Shown here: piece by piece, positions 45,039 to 58,800 of the stretch
How positions within the stretch are numbered: position 1 is the first letter of the stretch
Layout: every line of letters starts with the position of its first letter
DNA from: Channa striata
Taxonomy: Eukaryota; Chordata; Actinopteri; Anabantiformes; Channidae
Assembly (NCBI GenBank): GCA_033026295.1
Contig: CM065179.1
Coordinates: forward strand, 19,647,275 to 19,711,274
DNA length: 64,000 nucleotides
Reading direction: 5' to 3'
Position numbers and translations under genes: made by a program
Notes under the pieces: generated by a model
The model's input: the letters and a program-made list of their open reading frames with translations, nothing else
Databases searched by the model: none
What the model was told of the DNA's origin: nothing

Positions 45039-48000
45039 CAAGCTTTGTACATGCGTGAGAAACATCAGCAGCTTGTGGTGACAAAGAAGCAATATCGGGG
45101 GCCAAACATCTGTATCAGTGCACATGTGTGCGCGTTCATTCATCTGTTTGTAATGTATGTGCTGGACAAAGCCTGGGTGGTTTTTATGGAGCCAAGTTAT
45201 TGTATTTGGATTGTGACAAGAGTTTTTAAAGCACCTTGAGGTCAACAACTTAACAATGTTAGAGAAAGGTTTTGCTTAAGTTGCCAGTGGAACCCCAGTA
45301 ACTGACTTCAACACCCACACAACCACACATGCACAAACACTCACACATACAATAGGGAGTGTTACAACGGCATTCTCGCCCTGTTCTTGTACAGCTGCGG
45401 CCAGAATTATTCAGCCCCCAGTGCAAATTAAGTGCATTGGCAAAATGCTCTTTCAGCTGTTTGTAATGAACCAACCAAACATGAACAATTCAAATGGCTC
45501 ATAACAATTAATGTTACAAGTGGCTCCTTCAACCGCAACACAAAATGCTACTTGTAATGACTACTGCAGTTCCAACCCCTACATGACAAGCGTCTTCAGC
45601 ACCTTTTGCAGTTATGACCTGCTGCAAGCGCGATGCATAGTGCGATACCAACTTCTGACAGCGTTCCTGAGGAATCATAGCCTATTGCTTAGGGGCAACG
45701 GCCTCAAGTTCACTAATCTTCTTGGGTTTGTGTGCTGCAACAGGCTTCTTCAAATCCCACCAGAGATTTTCCATCGGGTTTAAGTCAGGTGACTGTAATT
45801 GCCACTCTGGAGTCCACCAAGGCTTACTTTAATAACAAAGCCTTGGTGGACTTTAAGGTAGGCTTGGGATCATTATCCTTTTAGAATATCCAGGGATTCC
45901 CAAGCTTCAGCTTTCTCCTAGGATGCCCTGATAGCTGAATGAATCCATCTTGGCTTCCACACGCTGCAGTGATGCTGTGTATGTTTTACTCTCCTTCATT
46001 CAGACAGATGTTGATCCATGGGCCCAAGAAATTCCAGTTTTGTTTTATTGTTTGACATAACAGAATCCTAAAACTTCTGCAGCTCAGACAATTTTTCTTG
46101 TGCTTTTGGGTCAATAGAATGTTACTTCTTAGAGTTCTGTGGAAAGCAAAATCATTTAGTATGAACCATAGTGTGCAAACTGAAACCTCAGAACCTGTTG
46201 GTACCAACCCTTGCTGCAGGTCTATTTCAGTCACTCAAGAGTTGTTCCAGCTGCCTCCTCAAAAATCAGGTTGTAGCCTTTGATAGCCATAGCCATATTT
46301 TGAACATACAGTCGAACATGACACTCGACAAACCCTGAGCCATTTCAGGTATTTGATGTGTTCTATGTCACCCACACCAGGTTCTACTACTAAAGCCCTT
46401 GATCGGTCGAGACAAAAACCTGACTTGCAATTGTGTGCTGTGAGAATGAAAGATTCCGTTCATCAGGCTGAATAATTTTGACCGCAGTATTCATTAAAAT
46501 TTGCATTGTGTGTTGAATTTGGAAACACTATGGAGGAAACACTATTAAAATTGTTCTTGTTTGATTTGTTCATTACAAACTGGTGAAAGTTTGCAAGTTT
46601 TGCCAATGTGCCTATTTTTTACTGGGGAGGGTGACTAATTTTATGCAACTGTATGCTAAAATATAATCCTAGAGCTGTTTTACATCTCTCACTTTGGACT
46701 CTTGACTCTAACACTCCCAGAGACGGGGGTCTCAGCTAACCCATGTGGTCTCTTTTCAAATGTGTAGAAGGCCACACATACCCATGCTCCTGGCTTCGGT
46801 GACCTAAAGATAAAGTTAACTGTGTGGGCTTGCAGCTCTGTGCGGCGTGACAAAGTTCATAACATCCATGGCATTTACTTGACACATTGTAGAGTAGAGG
46901 TCACAGCAGTGTTATATTAGAATATATTAGTCCGCGTGTCTTCCACTTCTAGGAATATTTACAGTGTATACTGAGACGAGGGTTGGGTATTGAAGCTATT
47001 TTTAATTACTCTTGATAGAAATCCCTGACATTTGGATTATTAACACACACTATAATATAGTGTTGCCATGGAAACCCGAACCTGCCTTCTAAATTTTGGT
47101 AGAACAATGTCCACCAACAAGTGGACCTGGCACCAAGCCACTCATTCTCCCTGATCCTTTGTTCATATCACACACACACAAACTGTTTACACACAACACT
47201 AATCACACACACACATATCCCCTGGAGTGTGCACGCACACAGGCTACAGTTGCACTGTGTTGCTACAAAGGGCATTTGGCCGAATTATTGGAGGAAGGGG
47301 TCCTGCGGTCACAAGTAATTGAGAAAACACTTTCTTTTTGTGTCTCTCTCCATGCACACAGTGCCACCCATATATCAAATAACCACCACGCAATATCTAT
47401 ACATTCCACTTTACCGTGTCAAAGCAGGTTGTGTTGCAGGTTTTGTTCTCAAGTGAAGTGTTACGAATAGGGCATTTTTATTTAGTCTATATGTTTCGCA
47501 TAGTAAAAGCCTGAAAAGATAATGTGATAAAAATTTACCTTAACTCTAAAATTTCAGTTTACTTAATATGTATTACAGATGTAATTAGATTTTCTGTGAC
47601 AGTCTTCAGAAATTCCAAATGTTGGATTGTTTGTGCTTTGGGCACGTTGAAGGTTGACATAGGGCCTCACTCTCGGCTGGGCCGAGCAGCTGAAAAGAGA
47701 AGTAGAGCAGACAAAGTTTGATTGATGTACTGGCCAGTCTACGCAGTCCGGGTCCCCCTCAGTGTCCGCCCTCTCCAGGCTTCGTCTGAATCGTCCTCTC
47801 TCTCTCTGTCGCACTCCTTCTCAGGGAGGGTGACATGGTGTGTTTGAGAGACAGGAGGAGGAAATCCTTCATTAGACTATCACACAATACTTTTTCCTCT
47901 GGCCTGCCCCGCCTGCCATTCACCTCTCACACTCACTGCTGACACCCTGGCTTGCTCACTATATTCACGATATCGTCCTAGTCCTGCCCCTGAAAAGCAT

Positions 48001-51000
48001 GAAAGGCCATTAAAATGTCAATAGGGTGGCGATAGTCATGAGAGCGGGAGAAATGGGAGCTTACCACTTGTTTCAGCAGACACACAGGAAAGTCGTGCCG
48101 AGTCTAGGGGTATTAACTTTTTGAGTTAGAATAGCTCGCATAAGAATAGTTATTGTTTCCTGTTCTGTCAAGTAAAACCTGTCTTACGATCAGAGAAAAT
48201 ACATCCTCACAGTGGCCGAGCCAGAGGCATGGATTTCAACTTCAGCTTGACAGTGTTGGCACGAACACACATTTATCTTGACAACTTGTCATTTCCAGGC
48301 ACAGTTCCATTGTCTGACAATCAAGAATATAGCTCCTCTTCCTTAACTTATGTTTGCGGCAGTCTCAAACCAACACGATGGACGTGTGTGTCTTATATGT
48401 GTGTGGGACTGCGGCCTCAACGTCTTCATTAATAAACTGCAGCTTTCAAGAATTTCCCCACTGTGGGATTAATAAAGTTCTATCTTATCTTATCTTTATT
48501 AACGTAATTTTCTGCACCAGTAATGTGCAGTGAAATTAATGTTTTTATGTTTAATAAAAGTAAAATGTAAGTTTCTCTGCAGAATCAAGCTTTTTGTTTC
48601 TAGTATGATCTGAAATGAATGTTGTGCGTTGTAATTGGAATGCTATATGCAGTGGTGGAATTTTGGAAGTTTGGTAGTCAAGATGTTTTCATTTGACAGA
48701 ACACAACATCTGAATATGTCTGAAAGTTGTTTGCGTAGACTGACCCTGCTTTTTGAGCACAGAGATGTCACAGTGACTTCAGAGGAGGTACTGAATATTT
48801 TCAGCATGAAAATGGCAAAACTGGACCTGGTGTTAATAAAGCTACATAGACCAAATTATTAGAAGCCAATGTTTCCTGTTGTTGAATTCCTATTATTATA
48901 TACATCCTATTCCTGGCTCGCCCCTGTATTCTTACCCTTCAGGACTGAGGATCCTGATGCTGGATAATAATGACCAGTGTTGAAATACACTAAAGTCCCG
49001 ATCCTACCAAGTTCAGCCTAGAGTGCTTTGGAAATTGTGAGTGGATTGTGAGTGAGACATGCGCCCCCTGCTGAGCTCAACTGATTCAAACAGTAGCAAG
49101 CTGGACTACAGGGAATAACTGAACACAAATATCATGCAACACATGCGAGCAACAGCCAGGTCAGAGCTAATGTCACCATCATCTTGATTCCAAAACAAAC
49201 CGAAGCACAGAGTTGTTCATGTGCCATCCACATCTTTTAAGGAAATTAATATTAATATTACTGGAGCTTTTAAAAAAGGAAAAAAGAATTTATTCAAATT
49301 ACTTGCATTCTTTGGGTGCCTAATGGTGTCTGATACATCTGTGTGGACGGCCCGTTAGTCCTGTTAGTCCTGCTAATCTAATGGCTCATTTGCGATACCA
49401 AATTTAACTCTAAAGCCAATCAAACAGGCACCAGCCAGGTAATCTCTCTCTCACACAAAAATGAATGCATACGCACAAAGTACACAAGCATGTGCACACA
49501 CCTACATTTGTGCAGAGATTTCTAACAGGCAGTAGAGCGTGAACACGTGAGTAGATTTACAGATGGGAAGTGCACACACACACGCACACACACACACACA
49601 AAGGCCTTAACGTGACCTCTGCATATAAACACTGATTCAACCAACCAGAGAAATGCGTCTCCCACTCCATCTGACCTGTGGAAAGTAGTCTTTAGTGGTC
49701 TGCAGTGGTTCTCCTTGTAGCCTGAAGAGAGAAGTGCATGACAGGATCTGATAAGACAAATAGAACTGTTCCCAAACACACCAAGCCACCCACTGAGAAT
49801 ATGTGAATTTTTTTCCTGCCTTGGCCATATTTCTTGGCCCTCCCTTTCAATTTCTTACCATTGAGGAGCATTTAGCCGCCTGTTTGTGATGTTTAAAGGC
49901 ACTTGCTTTATTGCTCATAATGCGCATTAGCTCTAAAAGTAGCTCTAAAAACACTTAACTCGAAAAAATGCAAACGACTGCACAAATTGTACATTTATTT
50001 TTCTCTGTGTCACTAATGGGAGTAAGGTAGGAAGTAATAGAAGCGCTTCCTCCTTTTACTGAGGATCTTACTGAATATACTGACCTCATGACAAAGCTTG
50101 TAAAATAGTTGTTTTTTAATTCACTAACTCACCACAAGCTTTTGCCGACAGCCCGGCCCACCGCTTTCTCTTTCTCCCGTTTTTGTTTTCATCCCTCCGT
50201 CTGCTGACACTCCCCATCCTTCTCCTCCACTCTCTCTGGGTCAGCAGGCCCTGTGAAGGTCACACTCTTTTTATGCCAGTGCCATTAAAGAGGTCATATT
50301 TCTTCAAACTGCCGTCTTCCAATGAAGCTTAGATGAGCCGTAGCGTTGGCTTATTTAATTTTGCAGTGAGGGCTTTACAGACCGGTTGTGGTATGAGGAG
50401 AATTCCCACATACCAGGCTGTTTTGAGTAGATGGCATTGGGGGGGTTAGCGGCACAAAACAGTTTGGCATCTCAAGGCTGGGCAGTGTGCAGACAGAGGA
50501 GCTTTCAGAAATCCTCACTTTTTTCTTTTTAGTCATTCAACTTTAGTCAACTTTTGAATTCCCCGTAGTGTTCAGTCATTGGTTTAGCCCTTAAGCACTG
50601 GTTTGCATGTGTGTGTTTCTGTGTGTGCGTGTGTGTATGTTTCCCATGTCTGTCTGTAAGCCCATGACCTCCTTTCACTTCTCCTCATTAGCATATGAAT
50701 TCCCCCCTCCACAAGTAAGCCTGAGTGGAGGGACGGTAAAAGAGACAGAAGGAGAAGGAGGGGAAGATGGAAAAGGGGAGACTTGCAAAAGTAAAAGGCA
50801 TGATCCAATTTCTGCAAGAGTTTTCCCCACTTTTCCCAGCTGAATGTTTACACAACAGAAGCAAAGCACAGGTTTGTGTATGGACGTAATACACAGGGAT
50901 TCATACTGTGTTGAAGGTATTAAAGTTAAGTTGGCTGAGAAACTCTGTAGCAGAATCCACTCGTCTGAAATCATTTTTACCATCCTGGCCAGCGTTCCCT

Positions 51001-52771
51001 CTGTAATTTGTGTAAACAGGCTCACCCAAAGCTAACCCTACCTGTTGTGTGGGTTCCAGGCACCACACCAAAGCCTGACCCAGACCTCTGTGAGCCCACC
51101 AGCAGCCTGCAAAGCCCCTGGTGCTGCACTCAGTGTTTTTGCAGGTGTCTGCCTCAGTGACCGACCCATCTGCTGCCCTTTTCCAACCACCAGACAAAGA
51201 AAATATGCATAATTTACATGGAGACAACAGAGCAACAGGGCAAGATTTGCACCATTTTTGTGGCTGTACATTGCGTTTTGAAGTATTGTTTTCTGTTCAG
51301 ATGATGGTGAGACGAACGTGCTGGTGACATTGTCAAGGCTGAATTTAATCAGTAGCGCAAAAACAACCTGACCTCAAGTTCAATTTTGTAGCTGCTGCTA
51401 GAAAGTTGAGTTTCAAAAAAATGTTTTATTAAAAGCTTCTGAGGAGTTTTCAACGTGTCATTTTCTGTGGTTCAAAACCACCATCTCTGTATAGAATAAT
51501 ATAAAAATGAAGGATAAAATTCAGAAAACTAAGTAGTTTTTCCAATTTGACCGTATTCATTTGAGCACGGGCTGCTCAGCGAACAAAAACACTTTCTTTC
51601 AGCTGATGTTAAGGAACCTGAAGACTGTGAGCGCATCATGTCTCACAAGCATGTACAGGAAAGCGTGCTTTGAGGTTTTTAAGAATGCACACACAACTGG
51701 TGGGTGGGACACACCAGAAACACAATCCCCTTCTCCCCTTGTTGGTGAGACGACAGCCGTGGTTCTCGGCCACATTAGAAACATTCATGCCTGGACGCTT
51801 TAGCCAAATGTCAAAAATCCCTATGATGGGAGCTAACCTCAAGAACCACATGCAGGAATACTTGCTGTGCAGTCTTACATTGGACGTATATGCCTGTGTG
51901 TGTCCTCAGGACACCTTCGTGTCTTGAGCTCCAGCTTTTTAAAAGCTACTATAGTTGTGTGTATACACGCCAAACATGCTCTCATGCGAAAAATGTTCCA
52001 GAGTTGGGTGGGCTTAGTTTTGTTTTTCTTGGTATTCACACATTTTAAAATCCCTCAAGGAAAACATTAAAATCCCTGCCAGAGTTTGCATGCCTGCATT
52101 TCTATTTGTTTGCTTTGGAAAGATGTATTTACTGTTTTTCTTTTTGTTAGGGTACATGAAGATTTATACGTGTGCAGTTTAAGGAGCAAACATCCGAATT
52201 TGAACAACCAAAGTTAAATTTAGCAGGAGTTCAATTAGAAAAAGCAGCATCTCTGGTGTCAATCCTCTTATCTCACTCTCTGCAACAACACAAACAAATA
52301 GTGACCAAAAATGTTGAACTCTTCCTTTAACAAATTGTTTCCGACAAATAAAAACGAAACTTTTCAGTGTTCTTCCCGGAATGGCACCAACTTATGCTGC
52401 AATCCACAACACCCAGCTCCCCACAGTGTTATTCACACAGTCCCCGTGTTGGTTTTTTGTCTTGCTCTGATAATGGAGCAGAAGCTTTGAATGTCAGTGT
52501 GTATTTGCTGTGTTGGGTGGGAGGATAAAGCTCTATATTCTGCTGTCACAAACTGTCAACAGGAGCCGCAGGACTCGGTTTGCCGAGCAAACAGCCTGTG
52601 TAGCGTTAACATCAGCTCGCACACACCTGTGAAGGTTTTCCTATGTTAATGTGAATTTTTTACGTGACGTGTGTGTTTTTTTCCACAGTTTACAGGTAAG
52701 TGGAGTAACTTATATGGCTTATGTCTGAGTGTGTGCGCAGTGGTTCATACATCCATTCATGTGTGCGCGTG

Positions 52772-52804
<33 letters not shown>

Positions 52805-55800
52805 AGCTATGCTGCCCACCTTGGTGCTGCACCGTACCTCTGTTCGTCCATACCAGAGAGGTTTCTACTGCAGTGACTACAGCCTGAACTATCCCCAAAA
52901 GAAAAGCACCGTCCCCTCCTCAGTGCTCATATCTGTTGGGTTGACACTGCCTGCGGTGTCCGTAAGTCCCCCCCCCCCACACAAAGAGCACTCTGCTGTG
53001 GGGGACACTGAGGGCCGAAACAGGGGGGCGAGGCTGGAGGCTCATTGAGGTGGCAGCAAAGGAGTGATGGCAGTAACAGAATTCAGAGCCGTTGATATGA
53101 TGTATATGTTGATATGATATGATCTGATATGATGTTAGCCTAAAGACGTACAATTTGAGACCTGTCACTCCTTTGCCCAAAGCTGCCGACACATGACACC
53201 CTCAAGCTTCACCCACCTCCGCCCCACCCCATGAACCCCTGCTGCCAGCATGCTCCTTGTGCTCCCCCTGTCCCCCCCTGTTTATGTCTGTGTCACTGAC
53301 CCGGTGCTTTTTTGCTTTGTTTCTTCTCTCCCTCTTCCTGTCTTTCTCTCCCTTTGCTTCCCTCTTTCATTGTGTCTCTTGTAGCTAGCCTGCCTTTCCT
53401 GATCATTGAGACTAGCACCATAAAGCCGTACCAGCGCGGGTTTTACTGTTCGGACGAGTCCATCCGCTACCCCCGAAAAGAGGGAGACACCATTAGTGAT
53501 GCCGTGCTTTGTGGTGTCGGCATTCTTATTGCCATCTTCTCTGTAAGTCGACCTTCACACCTCCCTTTGTTTGTTGCTTTTCTCAAATTAATACATCATA
53601 GGCCAGTAGCTAACATAGCTCCTTAATCAAGTAGTTTGAGTGATTTCCTATCATGCAGTATTTTCTAAAATACTCCAGTCTTTTGGCTTGGATGTGCTTT
53701 TGTGTCTTCCCGCTCCATTCTGTACTGTTTTCCTCGTCCTACTTTGTTCTTTCGTATTTAGTTTGAACTACACGAACCATTTGCAACTGGCTCTTTTTAT
53801 TACTTCACCACGGCAGTCAGTGGTAGGGAAAGAACCCCCGAGTGACGGCGGGACGTGTCTGTTCGTATGTACAGTGTCTGTCCCCCATTCTCATGTCCCT
53901 GCCCCCTGTGTGTTGCACAGCACTCGGGGTGAATGTGTCAGGGCCGCCGCTCTCCCCCATGCCTGCACTGATAGCCTGGGTCAGCAGTGGCATGAAGGTG
54001 CTATGTGTTGTGCTGGCACTTTAGAGGGGGATTAGGGTTAATGGAAATCTGTCATGATGACATGTGGGGGTGTGTGTGTCTCTCTGTGCACCATGGGCAG
54101 GCTAGATGATCTTTACAGCCCCCAGGCTCTTTTTGGAATGGCCCCCTCATAAGTTCTCAGACTGTGACATAATTTTACTACCATCTCTTCGCCATTAGCT
54201 TGGAGAACACACACACACACACACACACACACACTTACATTAGTACCAGCTCAGCTCTTCTGCTTTTTTGGAGACTGTACTTATGTTAGTTAGTCTCCTA
54301 ACGCGTTCACGTGTGGGCAACCCTGGCGTGTCTCACACAGCTGTATTTCATTAGTGGTGTCTACTCCCATGCCAGCACCGTTCCCTCAAAGTACACACAT
54401 GCACGCTCAACCATGGAGACACACACACACATATACAATATGTATAGGTGCCAGATTCCAACTGGGCCTTTTGTTTATCTTTGCTGTGAGGAAAATCCCA
54501 ATAGTCCTGCTGGTCAGAAACCTAGTATCCATGGCTGACAGTCCTGTTTTTACACTGTGAGGAGCGGCAATAGTGATTCGGACGTCTGTAAGCACACACA
54601 CTGAAGGTCCAAATAAACAGGATCAGGCACTATTGAGTCCTCTACTCCCTCTACCCTGCTGTAGCAGCCTGTCAGGCCCTGTCTGCTCTCAGACGGCCAG
54701 ACACAAACGGTAGGAAACCAGGATAGGGAGATAAAGAGAAGGAGATGTTTAAATGCAAATGCTGACAATCACAATAAACGTCTGTGGCCTCTATCACCCT
54801 CCTGAACTTCTTCTTATCTCCAGTTTAGATCAGAACAATTTAACTCATTAACAATAGCACACGCAAAACTTAATGCACTACCACATTTGTTTCTTCTGGC
54901 TGTGAGCCTGCCAGCTGACCACTCAGCAGGGGGATAGGTGGGTTTATCAGCCCCAGCAATAGGAACGCAGGGCATGTACAAGAGCCGCGGGCTTCTGCAT
55001 TAATAGGACGTCTGGGTAAGAGTAAACTGCATGTATGTTCACATGTAGAATCTCATTCACAGGAGTGAGTGTCTGCCGGCTCTGAGGCAGGTCAATATTT
55101 TCCTGAGAGACTGGGAGAGGAGACAGTGAATAGTGAAGCCTTGTGTAGACACATGAAGGAAGGGGAGACGTGGTTAGTGGTGGGGACCAGCTGGTCTGTC
55201 AGTCAGATGCCCCAGTTGGTAGATATGATTGACACTTGCCTGCCTGCCTTAAAGGGGGTGGGTAGGCCCAGGCCCCCTCAGCATAGATGAAGTCTTTCCA
55301 GGGGGGCCAACAATGCTTAATGCAACCTGACAGGAATCAGTGTTAGCCCGCTCGACTCGAGCTTTGTTATGGATTCTAATATAAATCCTCCTTTTATTAA
55401 AGTCGGATCAGTCACGATTTGCAGTGGATGCTGACCCTCACTTGATTACTTGTTCACCATTTTATGATTTCTCTTTGCTCTTGTCTCAATAACCCCTAAT
55501 ATCCTACATAAAACGACCCATCTTTTCATCGAGCAAAACATAACTACTCCTCAATAATCCCACATCACCCCCAGACTGCCTGAGGGAAGGGCAGGCCATG
55601 CTTCTGTATGTTTGTCCATGTGTGTGTTTGTCATTGTGTGTTCTTAACACAACCTCTGTGCTCCATCTCTAACTTCAGCCTGGAATTAGATATCCTGCAT
55701 GATAGACACTCAAACAATACTATTGTACTGCATGGTTATCTGCATCTAAACCTACTGTATGATTGTAGAATTAGCAGCATCGCATAGCTACATTTTGTGT

Positions 55801-58800
55801 CATATTTCAAATGTCAGTGATTATCTCAAAAAATCCAGACATTACAACTTTTTTCTAGATTGCCATTGGAGAATGCTTCAGAATTCATCAACTTCACGAG
55901 GGAAGCAAGTCTTTTGTTGGAAACCCCTATGTGGCATCTCTCTACAAACAGGTCAGCTCTTTCATCTCTTCGATAAGAAGCTTGCTTTTGTCTTGCTCAT
56001 TGTCTGGGTAATTTTAAAAATTTGTGGGTTGTAGATGATACAGTTGTTAACTACACAAGTGCTGTGCAAGAATAAAAAGCTTTAAAGATGAACAGATAGG
56101 AACAAGGCCGAGCTTTTATTGATATTTTATAAGTCAGCTAAATTGACTAATCATTTTGTGTGTCATCTTGCAGATTGGCGTCTTTATCTTTGGCTGTGCC
56201 ATTAGCCAGTCATTCACAGACATCGCCAAGGTGTCAGTGGGTCGAATGAGACCCCACTTTATAGATGTATGTAAGCCAGATTTCACCCTCATCAATTGTT
56301 CCCTGGGCTACATCACCAACTACACCTGCACTGGTGACGATAGCAGTGTACAGGAAGCCAGGTTTGTGTAACACTAATTTGTACACAGTAGTAAAAATTC
56401 ATCTGAAAATGAAAACTGAATGAAGTTTGTTGTTCACTCCACAGGAAATCCTTCTTCTCAGGACATGCCTCCTTTTCACTGTATACCATGCTGTACCTGG
56501 CTGTAAGTAACTCTTAAATTCTCTCTTAAATACATAATATACAAATAACAAATACATACACTTACTATTGCTGAGAGCCACAGAGACAATGGTTTACTCA
56601 TTGTATATTGAGTCATGGAGGTAAGGGATGGGCTCTAATTTGGGGATTCACCCGCTGAAGAAAAAACAAAACCTCTGTTCATAAACCACCCAGTTTATGA
56701 AGACTTTTGTTCTTTTTACTCCTTGGAGAGATGGATGTGCTCCACCTGTTTTATTCAGAGCAGCTGTGTATGAACTTCCTGTCCTCTCCTTTCCCGTCCA
56801 TTTCTCCCACTCCTTCCACCTGTTTTGGGTGTCTGATGAGGCTTAGCACTCGAGCGAAATTTCATGCTTCAGACAGTCTAATTACACACACAGACATTTG
56901 CCAGCTCATACCTTCCAAAGTCACCCCCTCTGTGTTTACACAACACATATTCCATCTTTGCATGCTGCATCCTGCGTTGGGAAAAAAACACCAAGAGAAG
57001 TGAGTGTTTGGGGCCAGGGCTTGGTGGTGAAGTTCTAGTGTGTAGTAGTCCATTGTCATGCTGTGAGAGTTTTGTGTGGGTATTTCCCAGCCTCTGGGTG
57101 AACCTACAGCTACACTCTGGTCAGACCAAGAAGGAGAGATGAATAAAAAGCAGAGAAAAAGCAGTGGGAATGGAGATGTGCCTCATCCAGACCACAGAGT
57201 GACACAGAAGTCAGAGACCAGTTTTTCAGCTGCGGCGAGGTCAGGACCATAGCCAGAGGAGGCTGGTGCAAGCATATGGAGAGAGGAGAGCAGAATGAGT
57301 GGATAAGAGGAGGGATAGATGATGTTAGGGAATACAAAACCAACCTGAAACAAAGCCCACAGTCGAGGGATTTGAAGTGGAAAAGGAATCTGCAGCACGT
57401 ATAGCTTTTGCCAGGATGAAACCAGTCTCGTGGGCATCATGTTTACACATTCCCTGGACTCTGACGGAAATACTCTTGTGTTTCCCATTCCTTCTTCGAG
57501 GGCAGGTTTTTACCGACAACTAAATGTACATTAAAATCAATAGGACACAAAAATGGAAAATGATTCCAAAGAATTGTGCTATCTTTGCTATCCAAAGAGC
57601 CCTGCAATATCTGATTTATGCAATAATGTATACAATTTGGATCAAAAATAAAAACTTAATTTTTAGTTAAATGATAGTTCAATTAAAACTTAAACCAAGT
57701 TAGTGCAACAATTAGGTTACACACACTTATTTTAGAAGATCATACACTTTCTGTGCTGCCAACAGAAAATAAAATAAATCAAATGAGGAAAACATATTAA
57801 TTAATGCTTTCAAAGTGTTAAAAGTTTTTACTTTTACATGGAACTCAGCTGCTTCCACCTGTGTCCAGCTGTTGCTAAGTGGCTGTTGGCTGTAGTATAG
57901 TAATGAAATATATAAATAAGAGAGTGGTATTGACTGTTGTCTAACTTACCAAAGCAAAGTATTGCTTTACATGATGAACTGGTCATTGTCACATTGTTAC
58001 TGATTAATGTTTCATCAATCAGTTGGAGAATAAGAGCCATGCATCATATGTCAGAAGTTCAACCTCACCAGTTTTTTTTTGCGACCCATATTTTTGCTGT
58101 CTCGTTTTTTTAACCAGTGTAAAAGCGTCATTTCTGTGCCTGTCACCCCCCCACACGCCTTTAGTCATCAGCTTATTGGCATTTCATTTCCTGCAGAGCG
58201 TGTCTGAACATCGCTTCTGTGAATAATGTGGTTTGAGCTGCATCGCAGCTCTCCGTGATGGCACTCATATAACTGGCACGGACCACATGGCATGCTGTAC
58301 AGCTGTACCGCAGCCACAGAAAACAAGTGTGCACCCAGAGCTACCTTGTGTTTCGTTGATGTGCACAAATCTCAACTCAATGCTCTCAATCTAAAATCTA
58401 GTTTTCTCCCTGCAAAGATCCAGGGTGAATCTCAGATGAATTCTGATGGGTAATCGCATTACAGAACCTGCTAAAAATGGCAGTTATTGTTGGCTAACTT
58501 GTTTATGCTGGTATAAATGTCAAAACCACAGCTATGCCTTTGTCTCACAGTGTGGTGTGAAGCAGAGGAGATTAAAAGCAGGGGGCAGATTCATAGCCCT
58601 CATTCCCATGCTTTCTTACTTTCTTATGTTTGTGAGTATTTTTTTTTTTTTTACATGGACTCTGAGTCAGATCAAGTGAGATGCAGGGAGAAGATTTCAC
58701 TGGACGGATTCCTTTAGAAACCACCAGACTTTGTGTCGCTTCTGTCTCCCTCTGTTATGGGAATCTGTGGGGGATCATTTTTGTTCTTGTGTTCTATCGT

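Larger units (their letters stand above)
38874..52806 (+). other. plpp3: plpp3 intron 1, 13.9 kb
   Basis: The large first intron holds microsatellites (for example 44986-45035), a degenerate Tc1-like transposon at 45390-46653, a retroelement tail at 48450-48500 and a U4-like 5' fragment at 42861-42885. No further exon was recognised. First introns of this size often carry enhancers, but I cannot point to one. Confidence 0.7.

Noticed and set aside
44839..45248. ORFs with poly-(TH) or poly-(CV) runs
   Set aside because: They are translations of the (TG)n microsatellite.
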